A DNA stretch of 5,406 nucleotides from an uncultured Eubacteriales bacterium. GTDB taxonomy: Bacteria > Bacillota > Clostridia > Christensenellales > UBA1242. The translations under genes were made by a program, and so were the position numbers. Below are positions 1-4,507 of this stretch, piece by piece (position 1 is the first letter of the stretch; each line of letters begins with the position of its first letter). The notes below the pieces were generated by a model that ran no database searches, had not been told where the DNA came from, and saw only the letters and a list, made by a program, of their open reading frames with translations. Location: assembly GCA_900556185.1 (NCBI GenBank), contig USNN01000061.1:1-5406 (forward strand), written 5' to 3'.

Positions 1-93
1 TACACTTGGCTTTCCGCTTGATGAGTCAATCTCTATATCTATTTGTTTTCCCTCTAACCCACTTAGGGTGTATGCTTTTGTTTTAGATAGCAT
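1..93 (-). CDS. yifB: YifB/ComM family Mg-chelatase-like AAA ATPase, N-terminal fragment
   Basis: Only the first 31 codons are present; the gene runs off the left edge. The start MLSKTKAYTLSGLEGK, followed by IDIEIDSSSGKPSV, matches the opening of YifB/ComM proteins, which begin MLAKV-like, then a G-(I/L)-(D/E)-G step, an acidic beta strand and a GLP-like turn. The ATG at 93 is supported by AAGGAAGG (101-108), 7 nt upstream, and by a promoter at 125-154. Known family members are about 500 residues long, with an N-terminal Lon-protease-like fold and a Mg-chelatase AAA+ domain; ComM is a branch-migration helicase in natural transformation of some bacteria. The role in Bacillota is unclear. A yifB gene commonly follows yraN in clostridial genomes, which supports the call. 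The ATPase motifs lie outside the window, so the assignment rests on a short N-terminus and gene context. Confidence 0.75.
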   Translation of the reverse strand, partial: MLSKTKAYTLSGLEGKQIDIEIDSSSGKPSV

Positions 94-124
94 AAACCGA
101 CCTTCCTTTTATGACATTACTTTC

Positions 125-154
125 ATTATAAATTAATTAGTGTTTAATTTGCAA
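125..154 (-). promoter_or_regulatory. Predicted sigma-A promoter of yifB
   Basis: Read on the minus strand, the -35 box TTGCAA (149-154) is followed after 18 nt by a perfect -10 box TATAAT (125-130). Transcription would start near 118 and leave a leader of about 25 nt before the ATG at 93. The stretch upstream (about 155-225) is very AT-rich with A and T tracts and could act as an UP element. The promoter lies just beyond the rplS terminator, so yifB looks independently transcribed. It is predicted from sequence only. Confidence 0.7.
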
Positions 155-225
155 CAAAATTTAACTTTAATAAATATTTAAAAAATTTCGGCGTGAAATA
201 CTTTATTTTTGAAAATTTTGAACAT

Positions 226-260
226 AAAAAAGGTTTAGCGATAGTTTTTCGCTAAACCTA
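226..260 (-). terminator. Intrinsic terminator after rplS
   Basis: Positions 231-241 and 249-259 form a perfect 11-bp inverted repeat around a 7-nt loop. In the minus-strand transcript the stem (AGGTTTAGCGA and its complement) is followed at once by six U residues (226-231, sharing the last stem base). It starts about 14 nt past the rplS stop codon. This is a classic Rho-independent terminator. The run of A before the stem is short and interrupted on the opposite side, so it is oriented for the minus strand. Confidence 0.9.
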
Positions 261-273
261 TTAGGTATATAGA

Positions 274-627
274 TTACTTATTTAATTTTGCTTCTTTAAC
301 TTTAGCAGATTTACCAGAACGCTCTCTTAAATAGTAAAGTTTTGCTCTACGTACTTCACCACTTCTAACAATGTCAATGTGGTCAATTTTTGGTGAATGC
401 ATTGGGAATGTTCTTTCAACGCCAATACCATAAGAAATTCTTCTTACTGTAAAGGTTTCTCTAATGCCACCATTCTTTCGAGCGATAACGACACCTTCGT
501 AACCTTGCAATCTTTCACGGTTGCCTTCAACAACTTTTACCCATACTTTAACAGTATCGCCAATGTTGATTTGTGGTAGGTCGGTTCGCATACCTTCTTT
601 TTCTATTGCATCAATAATGTTGCTCAT
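274..627 (-). CDS. rplS: Large ribosomal subunit protein bL19
   Basis: bL19 is a component of the 50S subunit near the interface with 30S. The protein is 117 residues, the normal length for the family, and begins MSNIIDAIEKEGMR. Family signatures are present: DLPQINIGDTVKVWVKVVEG (17-36), the QGYEGVVIARKNGG segment (41-54), ETFTVRRISYGIGVERTFP (58-75), HSPKI (77-81) and the basic AKLYYLRERSGKSAK segment (95-109). The ATG at 627 is chosen because AAGGAG (634-639) sits 6 nt upstream; the frame stays open to a TTG at 663, but that codon lies in the leader hairpin and would add a non-conserved extension. In Bacillota rplS normally follows trmD. Here it comes after yraN, with its own promoter, leader and terminator, so it appears to be transcribed alone. 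Confidence 0.97.
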   Translation of the reverse strand: MSNIIDAIEKEGMRTDLPQINIGDTVKVWVKVVEGNRERLQGYEGVVIARKNGGIRETFTVRRISYGIGVERTFPMHSPKIDHIDIVRSGEVRRAKLYYLRERSGKSAKVKEAKLNK

Positions 628-633
628 TTGTTT

Positions 634-639
634 CTCCTT
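634..639 (-). promoter_or_regulatory. Ribosome binding site that fixes the rplS start
   Basis: AAGGAG on the minus strand with a 6-nt spacer to the ATG at 627. It decides between this start and the in-frame TTG at 663, which has no comparable site and overlaps the 3' arm of the leader hairpin. Confidence 0.85.
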
Positions 640-660
640 TTTTGAAAAATATAGTATGTA

Positions 661-706
661 CAAGTGTTCGTGCCGCTCTTAATTGATTTTTGCAGAGGAC
701 CACTCA
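661..706 (-). ncRNA. Structured 5' leader of rplS, candidate L19 autoregulatory leader
   Basis: In the minus-strand transcript, 701-706 (UGAGUG) pairs with 661-666 (CACUUG), giving 6 bp with two G-U pairs. An inner helix pairs 698-700 (GUC) with 672-674 (GGC) and 694-697 (CUCU) with 676-679 (AGAG), with C675 bulged. The 3' side carries a 5-nt bulge, ACGAA (667-671), and the apical loop is 14 nt. The hairpin starts a few bases after the predicted transcription start (near 712) and ends 21 nt before the AAGGAG site. L19 leader RNAs are known ahead of rplS in Bacillota and are thought to bind L19. Position and shape fit that role, but I could not compare this sequence with the published consensus. 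No terminator follows the hairpin, so control would more likely act on translation or RNA stability. Confidence 0.5.
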
Positions 707-718
707 ATAACTTTAGTT

Positions 719-747
719 ATTTTATCACACTTATAATCACTTTTCAA
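719..747 (-). promoter_or_regulatory. Predicted sigma-A promoter of rplS
   Basis: On the minus strand, the -35 box TTGAAA (742-747) is separated by 17 nt from the -10 box TAAAAT (719-724). A TG dinucleotide one base upstream of the -10 box makes it an extended -10 type. It lies in the gap between the yraN stop and the rplS start, and transcription would begin near 712, giving a leader of about 85 nt. No intrinsic terminator is visible between the yraN stop and this promoter, so some readthrough from the upstream operon may also reach rplS. Confidence 0.75.
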
Positions 748-798
748 GTAGATTATTAATTTTGTTTGTAATTTTTTTAGTACTTTTTGCACAAATTT

Positions 799-1203
799 TT
801 AAAAGGCGTTTATGTAGTGGTTAACCACATACTTGCCAACAACTTCTATAATATCAAACCTATATGGGAGCCTTTTATAGTATGGGTTGCGTTCAAAAAA
901 CTCTAAACTAACCGAGTTATAATGTTCTTGTTTTTTGTGGTCTACATAGTCACTTGGTGTGCCATAAGATGTATTATTTCGGGCTTTAACTTCCACAAAA
1001 ACCACGTAGTCTTCCGCTTTCATAGTTTCACTCATATTGTTATAGTCGGGTCGGGTTTTGCGTGTTTTTATGGTTTCTAGGGCTATTATATCAATTTCCC
1101 CAGCACCACCCACATAGTTAGTTGCAAGAATTTTATAACCCCGCTTTTTTAAATAGTTTTGGGCTTGTTTTTCACCAAATGTGCCGTATATTCCTATATT
1201 CAT
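799..1203 (-). CDS. yraN: YraN / UPF0102 family nuclease-fold protein
   Basis: The protein has 134 residues and the UPF0102 pattern: GEKQAQNYLKKRGYKIL (10-26), N-Y-G-GEIDIIA (29-41), FVEVKAR (69-75), YGTPSDYVDHKKQ (80-92), RFDIIEV (115-121) and the usual HYINAF ending. E36, D38, E71 and K73 fit a PD-(D/E)XK-type nuclease core. The family is widespread but its cellular role is unsettled; a DNA-repair or Holliday-junction-related role has been suggested from the fold. The start lies 3 nt after the rnhB stop, so translation is probably coupled; no strong Shine-Dalgarno sequence is visible. Oddity: residues 42-66 between the two core strands are about 25 long, where I expect roughly 6, and the added segment is polar (KTRKTRPD, then NNMSETMKAED). 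The flanking motifs are intact. Confidence 0.9.
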   Translation of the reverse strand: MNIGIYGTFGEKQAQNYLKKRGYKILATNYVGGAGEIDIIALETIKTRKTRPDYNNMSETMKAEDYVVFVEVKARNNTSYGTPSDYVDHKKQEHYNSVSLEFFERNPYYKRLPYRFDIIEVVGKYVVNHYINAF

Positions 1204-1206
1204 ACA

Positions 1207-1824
1207 CTACTCACTAGTAACAAAATTTTTAATAAAACTTCTTCTATGGATTTCGCAAGGACCATACTCTTTTATCGCTTTAATATGCTCAGCAGTGCCA
1301 TAGCCCTTGTGCTTTTTAAAATTATATTCTGGATACTTTTCACTAAGGTTTATCATTAAGTGGTCACGGTATACCTTGGCTAAAATACTAGCACAAGCAA
1401 TGTTATAACTTTTTGCATCACCTTTTATTATTGGACATTCTTCTATGTCTAGCCCATCTAGTTTAACTGCATCTATCAGAACAACATCAGGAGTAACTTT
1501 AAGCCCCCGTATAGATTTTACCATACTTCTTTTTGTGGCATTTAATATATTTATTTCATCTATAACTTTTTCGCTTTCTTCGGATATATTATAGCAGATT
1601 GCGTGTGCTTTAATTTTTTCTGCCAATTCTTCACGGCGTTTTTCAGATAGTTTTTTACTATCATCCACGCCTTCAACCAAATTATTTAGGTCCATAATAA
1701 CGCAAGCCGTTACAACGGGTCCTGCTAGTGGTCCTCGCCCAACTTCGTCTACGCCAGCAATTAAATTTTTGCCTAACGCTTTAAAATGGTTTTCGTATTC
1801 TAATAATTCGTTTACATCTTTCAT
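1207..1824 (-). CDS. rnhB: Ribonuclease HII
   Basis: RNase HII cuts the RNA strand of RNA-DNA hybrids and starts removal of single ribonucleotides misplaced in DNA, in the cytoplasm. The 205-residue protein is of ordinary length. It shows IAGVDEVGRGPLAGPVV (22-38), with catalytic D26 and E27 and the GRG motif, then DDSKKLSEKRRE (54-65), LIDAVK (116-121) with D118, and KGDAKSYNIACASILAKVYRD (134-154) with D136. These four acids make the DEDD set. Near the C-terminus HKGYGTAEH and HRRSF are also typical. The ATG overlaps the rbgA stop as ATGA, and only a weak GAAAGAG site precedes it, so it is probably made by translational coupling. Its place between rbgA and yraN is the usual one in Bacillota. 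Confidence 0.97.
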   Translation of the reverse strand: MKDVNELLEYENHFKALGKNLIAGVDEVGRGPLAGPVVTACVIMDLNNLVEGVDDSKKLSEKRREELAEKIKAHAICYNISEESEKVIDEINILNATKRSMVKSIRGLKVTPDVVLIDAVKLDGLDIEECPIIKGDAKSYNIACASILAKVYRDHLMINLSEKYPEYNFKKHKGYGTAEHIKAIKEYGPCEIHRRSFIKNFVTSE

Positions 1825-2666
1825 TTTTGTACTCTTTCTATTGTTACTTTGCCTAGTCTTCCGCTTCTAAAATCGGTTAACAAAAGTTTACTAACTCTTG
1901 TTTCGTCTATTTCTCCACCTTTTCTTAAAAGCCCTTTAGTTTTTGCAATTTCTTGCAAAATTTCGTAGGTCTCTTTATTCTCTATATCCACGCCATATCT
2001 TTGCTTTATGCTGGTTGGTGCGAATTTTATTAGCCTATCTAACAAACAACAACTAAGTTCAGTTTCGTCTAAAATACTATCATTAATAGAGCCTAGTATT
2101 GCCAGATTTTCGGCAACGGTTGTATCTTTAAGTTTTGGTTCTAGCGTGCCCGCGTTATCCATAAGTTCTATATTGTTTTTAATTTTTATCCATGTGTTAT
2201 TTCGGGTTACACCTGCCACGTTGCCAGTTTTAACGGCAGATGTGCCAGCCAAGGTGTTTAGCACGGTGCTCTTGCCAGTATTAGGAACACCAACAATAGC
2301 AACTCTAAATTTGTTTATTAAACTAACCCTTGTTTTGCTTTGTTTTTTTCTTTCGCTCGCCTTTATAATTTCAGCTTCTAGTAATTTTCTTGTGCCAGAC
2401 TTATTTGCTTCAATTTTTATTGCTCGTTTGCCTTGAGTTTCAAAATAGTTTAGCCACTCATTAGTTGCTACTGGGTCGGCAAGATCTGCTTTATTTATGC
2501 AATACAATACATCTTTATTTGCACACAAACTCTCTATTTTATTATTTAAGCACGAATAAGGAGCCCTTGCGTCTAAAACTACTATCACCATATCTATATT
2601 TTTTAGCCAACTTTCTAAGTTTACAAGGCTTTTTTTCATATGCCCTGGGAACCATTGTATTTCCAT
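1821..2666 (-). CDS. rbgA: Ribosome biogenesis GTPase RbgA (YlqF)
   Basis: RbgA is a circularly permuted GTPase needed for late maturation of the 50S subunit in Bacillus. The 281-residue protein is of normal family length. The order G4-G5-G1-G2-G3 is visible: NKAD (58-61), a G5-like EANKSG (86-91), P-loop GVPNTGKST (126-134), GVTR with T154 (152-155), and DNAG (170-173). The N-terminal IQWFPGHMKK places a histidine at position 9, the residue reported as catalytic in B. subtilis RbgA. The C-terminal helical domain (about 185-281) includes KQRYGVD and KGLLRKGGEID. Oddity: the G3 motif is DNAG instead of the usual DTPG, and the G2 region reads VAGVTR instead of the usual RPGVT, so two prolines near the switches are replaced by alanine. 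AAGGAG (2673-2678) lies 6 nt before the ATG and overlaps the trmD stop. Confidence 0.95.
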   Translation of the reverse strand: MEIQWFPGHMKKSLVNLESWLKNIDMVIVVLDARAPYSCLNNKIESLCANKDVLYCINKADLADPVATNEWLNYFETQGKRAIKIEANKSGTRKLLEAEIIKASERKKQSKTRVSLINKFRVAIVGVPNTGKSTVLNTLAGTSAVKTGNVAGVTRNNTWIKIKNNIELMDNAGTLEPKLKDTTVAENLAILGSINDSILDETELSCCLLDRLIKFAPTSIKQRYGVDIENKETYEILQEIAKTKGLLRKGGEIDETRVSKLLLTDFRSGRLGKVTIERVQK

Positions 2667-2676
2667 AATTTTCTCC

Positions 2677-3348
2677 TTATTTCTTTAATAAATCGGGTCT
2701 TCTGTTTTTTGTTATTATTAATGATTGTTCTTTTCGCCAATCTGCAATTTTTTTATGGTCGCCACTAACCAACACTTCTGGCACCGAGATTCCTTCAAAT
2801 ACTTGAGGTCTTGTATAGTGTGGGTATTCTAAATACTCACCACTAAAACTTTCGTCTGCGGTGCTTTCTTCGTTATGCAAAACACCCTTTATGTATCTAC
2901 TAACACCATCTACTAGTGCCATTGCAGGTATTTCGCCACCCGTTAGAACAAAATCTCCTAGCGATATTTCTTCGTCTATATAATTATCTAGCACTCGTTG
3001 GTCTACACCTTCATAGTGCCCACACAAAATTATTAGGTGATTTACTTTACTTAAACTAATAAGTTTGTTTTGGTTTAGAGTTTCACCTTTTGGCGACATA
3101 TATATTTTTGTGGCTTTTTTATAGCCGTATATACTCTTAATTGCACGCACAATTGGGTCGGGCGTCATAACTAGACCCGCCCCACCGCCAAATGGATAAT
3201 CATCACATTTTTTGTGCTTATCTTGTGAAAAATCTCGGATATTTATTATATTTAATGAAAACAATCTTTTATCGGTCGCTTTTTTAATTAAACTGGTTTC
3301 TAGTGGCGAAAACATTTCTGGGAAAAGGGTTAATATGTCTATTCTCAT
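2677..3348 (-). CDS. trmD: tRNA (guanine-N1)-methyltransferase TrmD
   Basis: TrmD methylates N1 of G37 in tRNAs read with a G36, using S-adenosylmethionine, and so prevents +1 frameshifting; it is usually essential. The 223-residue protein opens MRIDILTLFPEMF and carries YPFGGGAGLVM (51-61), the trefoil-knot AdoMet-binding loops LCGHYEGVDQRV (108-119) and ISLGDFVLTGGE (128-139), ALVDGVSRYIKGVL (144-157), LEYPHYTRP (173-181) and the C-terminal WRKEQSL and RRPDLL motifs. It ends soon after RRPDLL and is a little shorter than the enterobacterial form. R151 aligns with catalytic Arg154 of H. influenzae TrmD; the position of its Asp169 is Glu166 here, preceded by D165. The ATG overlaps the rimM stop as ATGA, which indicates coupled translation. 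Confidence 0.97.
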   Translation of the reverse strand: MRIDILTLFPEMFSPLETSLIKKATDKRLFSLNIINIRDFSQDKHKKCDDYPFGGGAGLVMTPDPIVRAIKSIYGYKKATKIYMSPKGETLNQNKLISLSKVNHLIILCGHYEGVDQRVLDNYIDEEISLGDFVLTGGEIPAMALVDGVSRYIKGVLHNEESTADESFSGEYLEYPHYTRPQVFEGISVPEVLVSGDHKKIADWRKEQSLIITKNRRPDLLKK

Positions 3349-3842
3349 AACACAACCACCCTATTATATACATCTTTATTTAATACCACTTTAGTGTCTG
3401 TAACCTCACTAATCACATTTTCTGCGTTAGCAAACAATATTTCCTTTTTGCCTTGCTTTATGGTAATAACATCACTAGCGCCATAGTTGTTTACATCTAT
3501 CAATTTCCCAACAAGCGTGTCATCGGTTAAGTAAACGTCTTTGCCTATTAATTCTTCTATTAAATATTGATCTTTGCCTAGGTTTTTCTTAACTTCGTTT
3601 ATATCTGTTACAAGCGTGTGGTTCCTGTATTTTTCGGCTTCTTGCACCGAATTAATTTCATTAAACTTTATATACATAAACCCTGCTTGCTCACGAAAAG
3701 AACTAATGGTTAACTTGGTGTTATCTATATATAAACACTCTGCATTAGTTACGTCTTCACTGCCACTAGTTAACATTCTTAGTTTAAGTTCACCCTTAAT
3801 TCCTTGAGGTTTTACCACTTCGCCAAGAGTAATTAATTTCAT
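3345..3842 (-). CDS. rimM: 16S rRNA processing factor RimM
   Basis: RimM helps assemble the head of the 30S subunit and binds ribosomal protein S19. At 165 residues it has the usual size. The N-terminal barrel domain begins ITLGEVVKPQGIKGELKL (4-21), the family hallmark, and continues through VQEAEKYRNHTL (66-77). The C-terminal PRC-barrel domain starts at DQYLIEELIG (91-100) and includes VGKLIDVNNYGASDVITI (111-128). The strand that usually reads E-x-LIP is EILFANA here (134-140), a mild deviation. AGGAG (3849-3853) lies 6 nt before the ATG. The gene is separated from khpA by a terminator-like hairpin and has no visible promoter of its own, yet it is 4-nt coupled to trmD downstream. Confidence 0.95.
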   Translation of the reverse strand: MKLITLGEVVKPQGIKGELKLRMLTSGSEDVTNAECLYIDNTKLTISSFREQAGFMYIKFNEINSVQEAEKYRNHTLVTDINEVKKNLGKDQYLIEELIGKDVYLTDDTLVGKLIDVNNYGASDVITIKQGKKEILFANAENVISEVTDTKVVLNKDVYNRVVVL

Positions 3843-3861
3843 ATATTTCTCCTATTTACAC

Positions 3862-3895
3862 AAAAAAGAGCAAAAGTTTCCCCCGCTCTTTTTTT
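3862..3895 (-). terminator. Intraoperon terminator or attenuator hairpin between khpA and rimM
   Basis: Positions 3885-3894 and 3862-3871 form a perfect 10-bp inverted repeat with GAGC at the top of the stem. In the minus-strand RNA the inner bases GGGGG and CUUUU can extend it through one G-C and four G-U pairs to an AAA loop. Six U residues follow GCUC, though in the fully paired form they belong to the stem base. The G-U extension exists only in the minus-strand RNA, which fits the operon's direction. It lies 5 nt past the khpA stop and 8 nt before the AGGAG site of rimM. I infer a partial terminator or attenuator, or a 3' stabilising hairpin, because essential genes lie downstream with no obvious promoter beyond it. 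Confidence 0.7.
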
Positions 3896-3899
3896 ATGT

Positions 3900-4136
3900 T
3901 TACTTTTTTTCATCAAATTTAATAACTATATGTTGATTAGATTTTCGAGCAAGACCGCGTGCAACAGTTCTTATAGAATTTGCAACTCTGCCGTTTTTTC
4001 CTACAACTTTACCCATATCTTCGCTATTAACTAAAACTTTATAAACTGTGCAATTGCCTTCGTCTATTTCGTTAATAGTAACATCTTCTGGGTGAGAAAC
4101 TAAATTTTTTACGACAAATTCAACAAAATTTTTCAT
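3900..4136 (-). CDS. khpA: KH-domain RNA-binding protein KhpA (YlqC family)
   Basis: This is a small 78-residue single KH-domain protein of the size expected for KhpA/YlqC. It starts MKNFVEFVVKNLVSHPEDV, the family's usual opening, and has the RNA-binding GxxG loop as GKNG (46-49) within DMGKVVGKNGRVANSIRT (40-57). In other Gram-positive bacteria KhpA pairs with KhpB (Jag/EloR) and binds many RNAs, with effects on cell division and elongation; that role here is by analogy. AGGAG (4143-4147) lies 6 nt before the ATG, in the 16-nt gap after rpsP. The order rpsP-khpA is standard in Bacillota. No ylqD-like gene follows, unlike Bacillus; a hairpin occupies the gap instead. Confidence 0.93.
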   Translation of the reverse strand: MKNFVEFVVKNLVSHPEDVTINEIDEGNCTVYKVLVNSEDMGKVVGKNGRVANSIRTVARGLARKSNQHIVIKFDEKK

Positions 4137-4152
4137 TTTTGTCTCCTAATGC

Positions 4153-4452
4153 TTACGCTTTCTTAGTTGCTTTTTTAGCTGGCTTTTTGGTTGCGTTTTT
4201 CTTAACTGGTAGTTCTACGCCGTTCTTTGTTAGTAATGCTTTAACTGTATCGGTTGGTTGAGCACCATTTTTAATCCATTGTAGTGCCTTTTCAGCGTCT
4301 ACATTAACACCGTTTTCTGCCATATTTGGGTTAAATGTACCAACTTGGTCTACATATTCACCATCTCTAGATTGTCTAGAATCTGCAACGATAATTCTGT
4401 AGAATGCGTTTTTCTTATCACCCATTCTGGTAAGTCTCATTTTTAATGCCAT
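4153..4452 (-). CDS. rpsP: Small ribosomal subunit protein bS16
   Basis: bS16 is a 30S assembly protein that binds 16S rRNA. The 99-residue protein begins MALKMRLTRMGDKKNAFYRIIVADSR, close to the family signature, followed by SRDGEYVDQVGTFNPN (28-43) and the AEKALQWIKNGAQPTDTVKALL helix region (53-74). It ends in a Lys/Ala-rich tail (about 84-99), beyond the conserved core and probably disordered; such basic tails are common in ribosomal proteins. GGAGG (4460-4464) lies 7 nt before the ATG, a strong site. It follows ffh after 55 nt and precedes khpA by 16 nt, so ffh-rpsP-khpA are probably co-transcribed. No convincing promoter or terminator is visible in the gap from ffh. Confidence 0.97.
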   Translation of the reverse strand: MALKMRLTRMGDKKNAFYRIIVADSRQSRDGEYVDQVGTFNPNMAENGVNVDAEKALQWIKNGAQPTDTVKALLTKNGVELPVKKNATKKPAKKATKKA

Positions 4453-4507
4453 TTTTCTTCCTCCATAATTTTTATATTAAAACATCTCTGTTTAATACCT
4501 AATTTAT

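Noticed and set aside
628..663. Twelve-codon N-terminal extension of rplS from a TTG at 663
   Set aside because: The extension has no L19 similarity, starts inside the leader hairpin and lacks a ribosome binding site, while the ATG at 627 has AAGGAG at ideal spacing.
817..828. Perfect 12-bp palindrome GTGGTTAACCAC
   Set aside because: It lies inside yraN and encodes conserved-looking V-V-N-H near the C-terminus. It has no partner site and no U run, so chance within coding sequence is the simplest explanation.
2008..2436. Plus-strand open frame of 142 codons, plus several shorter ones
   Set aside because: They lie opposite rbgA, trmD, rimM, rnhB, rplS and ffh, resemble no family I recognise and look like hydrophobic antisense shadows of the real genes.
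3925..3952. Possible promoter in khpA (TTGCTC, 16 nt, TATAGT) that might serve rimM
   Set aside because: The -35 match is poor, it lies in coding sequence, and its transcripts would still cross the hairpin at 3862-3895, so it would not explain expression past that hairpin.
4478..4494. Weak inverted repeat (TTAAACA and TGTTTTAA) in the ffh-rpsP gap
   Set aside because: The stem is about five AT-rich pairs with a bulge and no U run follows. It is too weak to call a terminator or operator in such AT-rich DNA.
4467..4500. Possible -10 box TATAAA ahead of rpsP
   Set aside because: No acceptable -35 hexamer is found 16-18 nt upstream, and TATA-like strings are expected by chance in an AT-rich gap.
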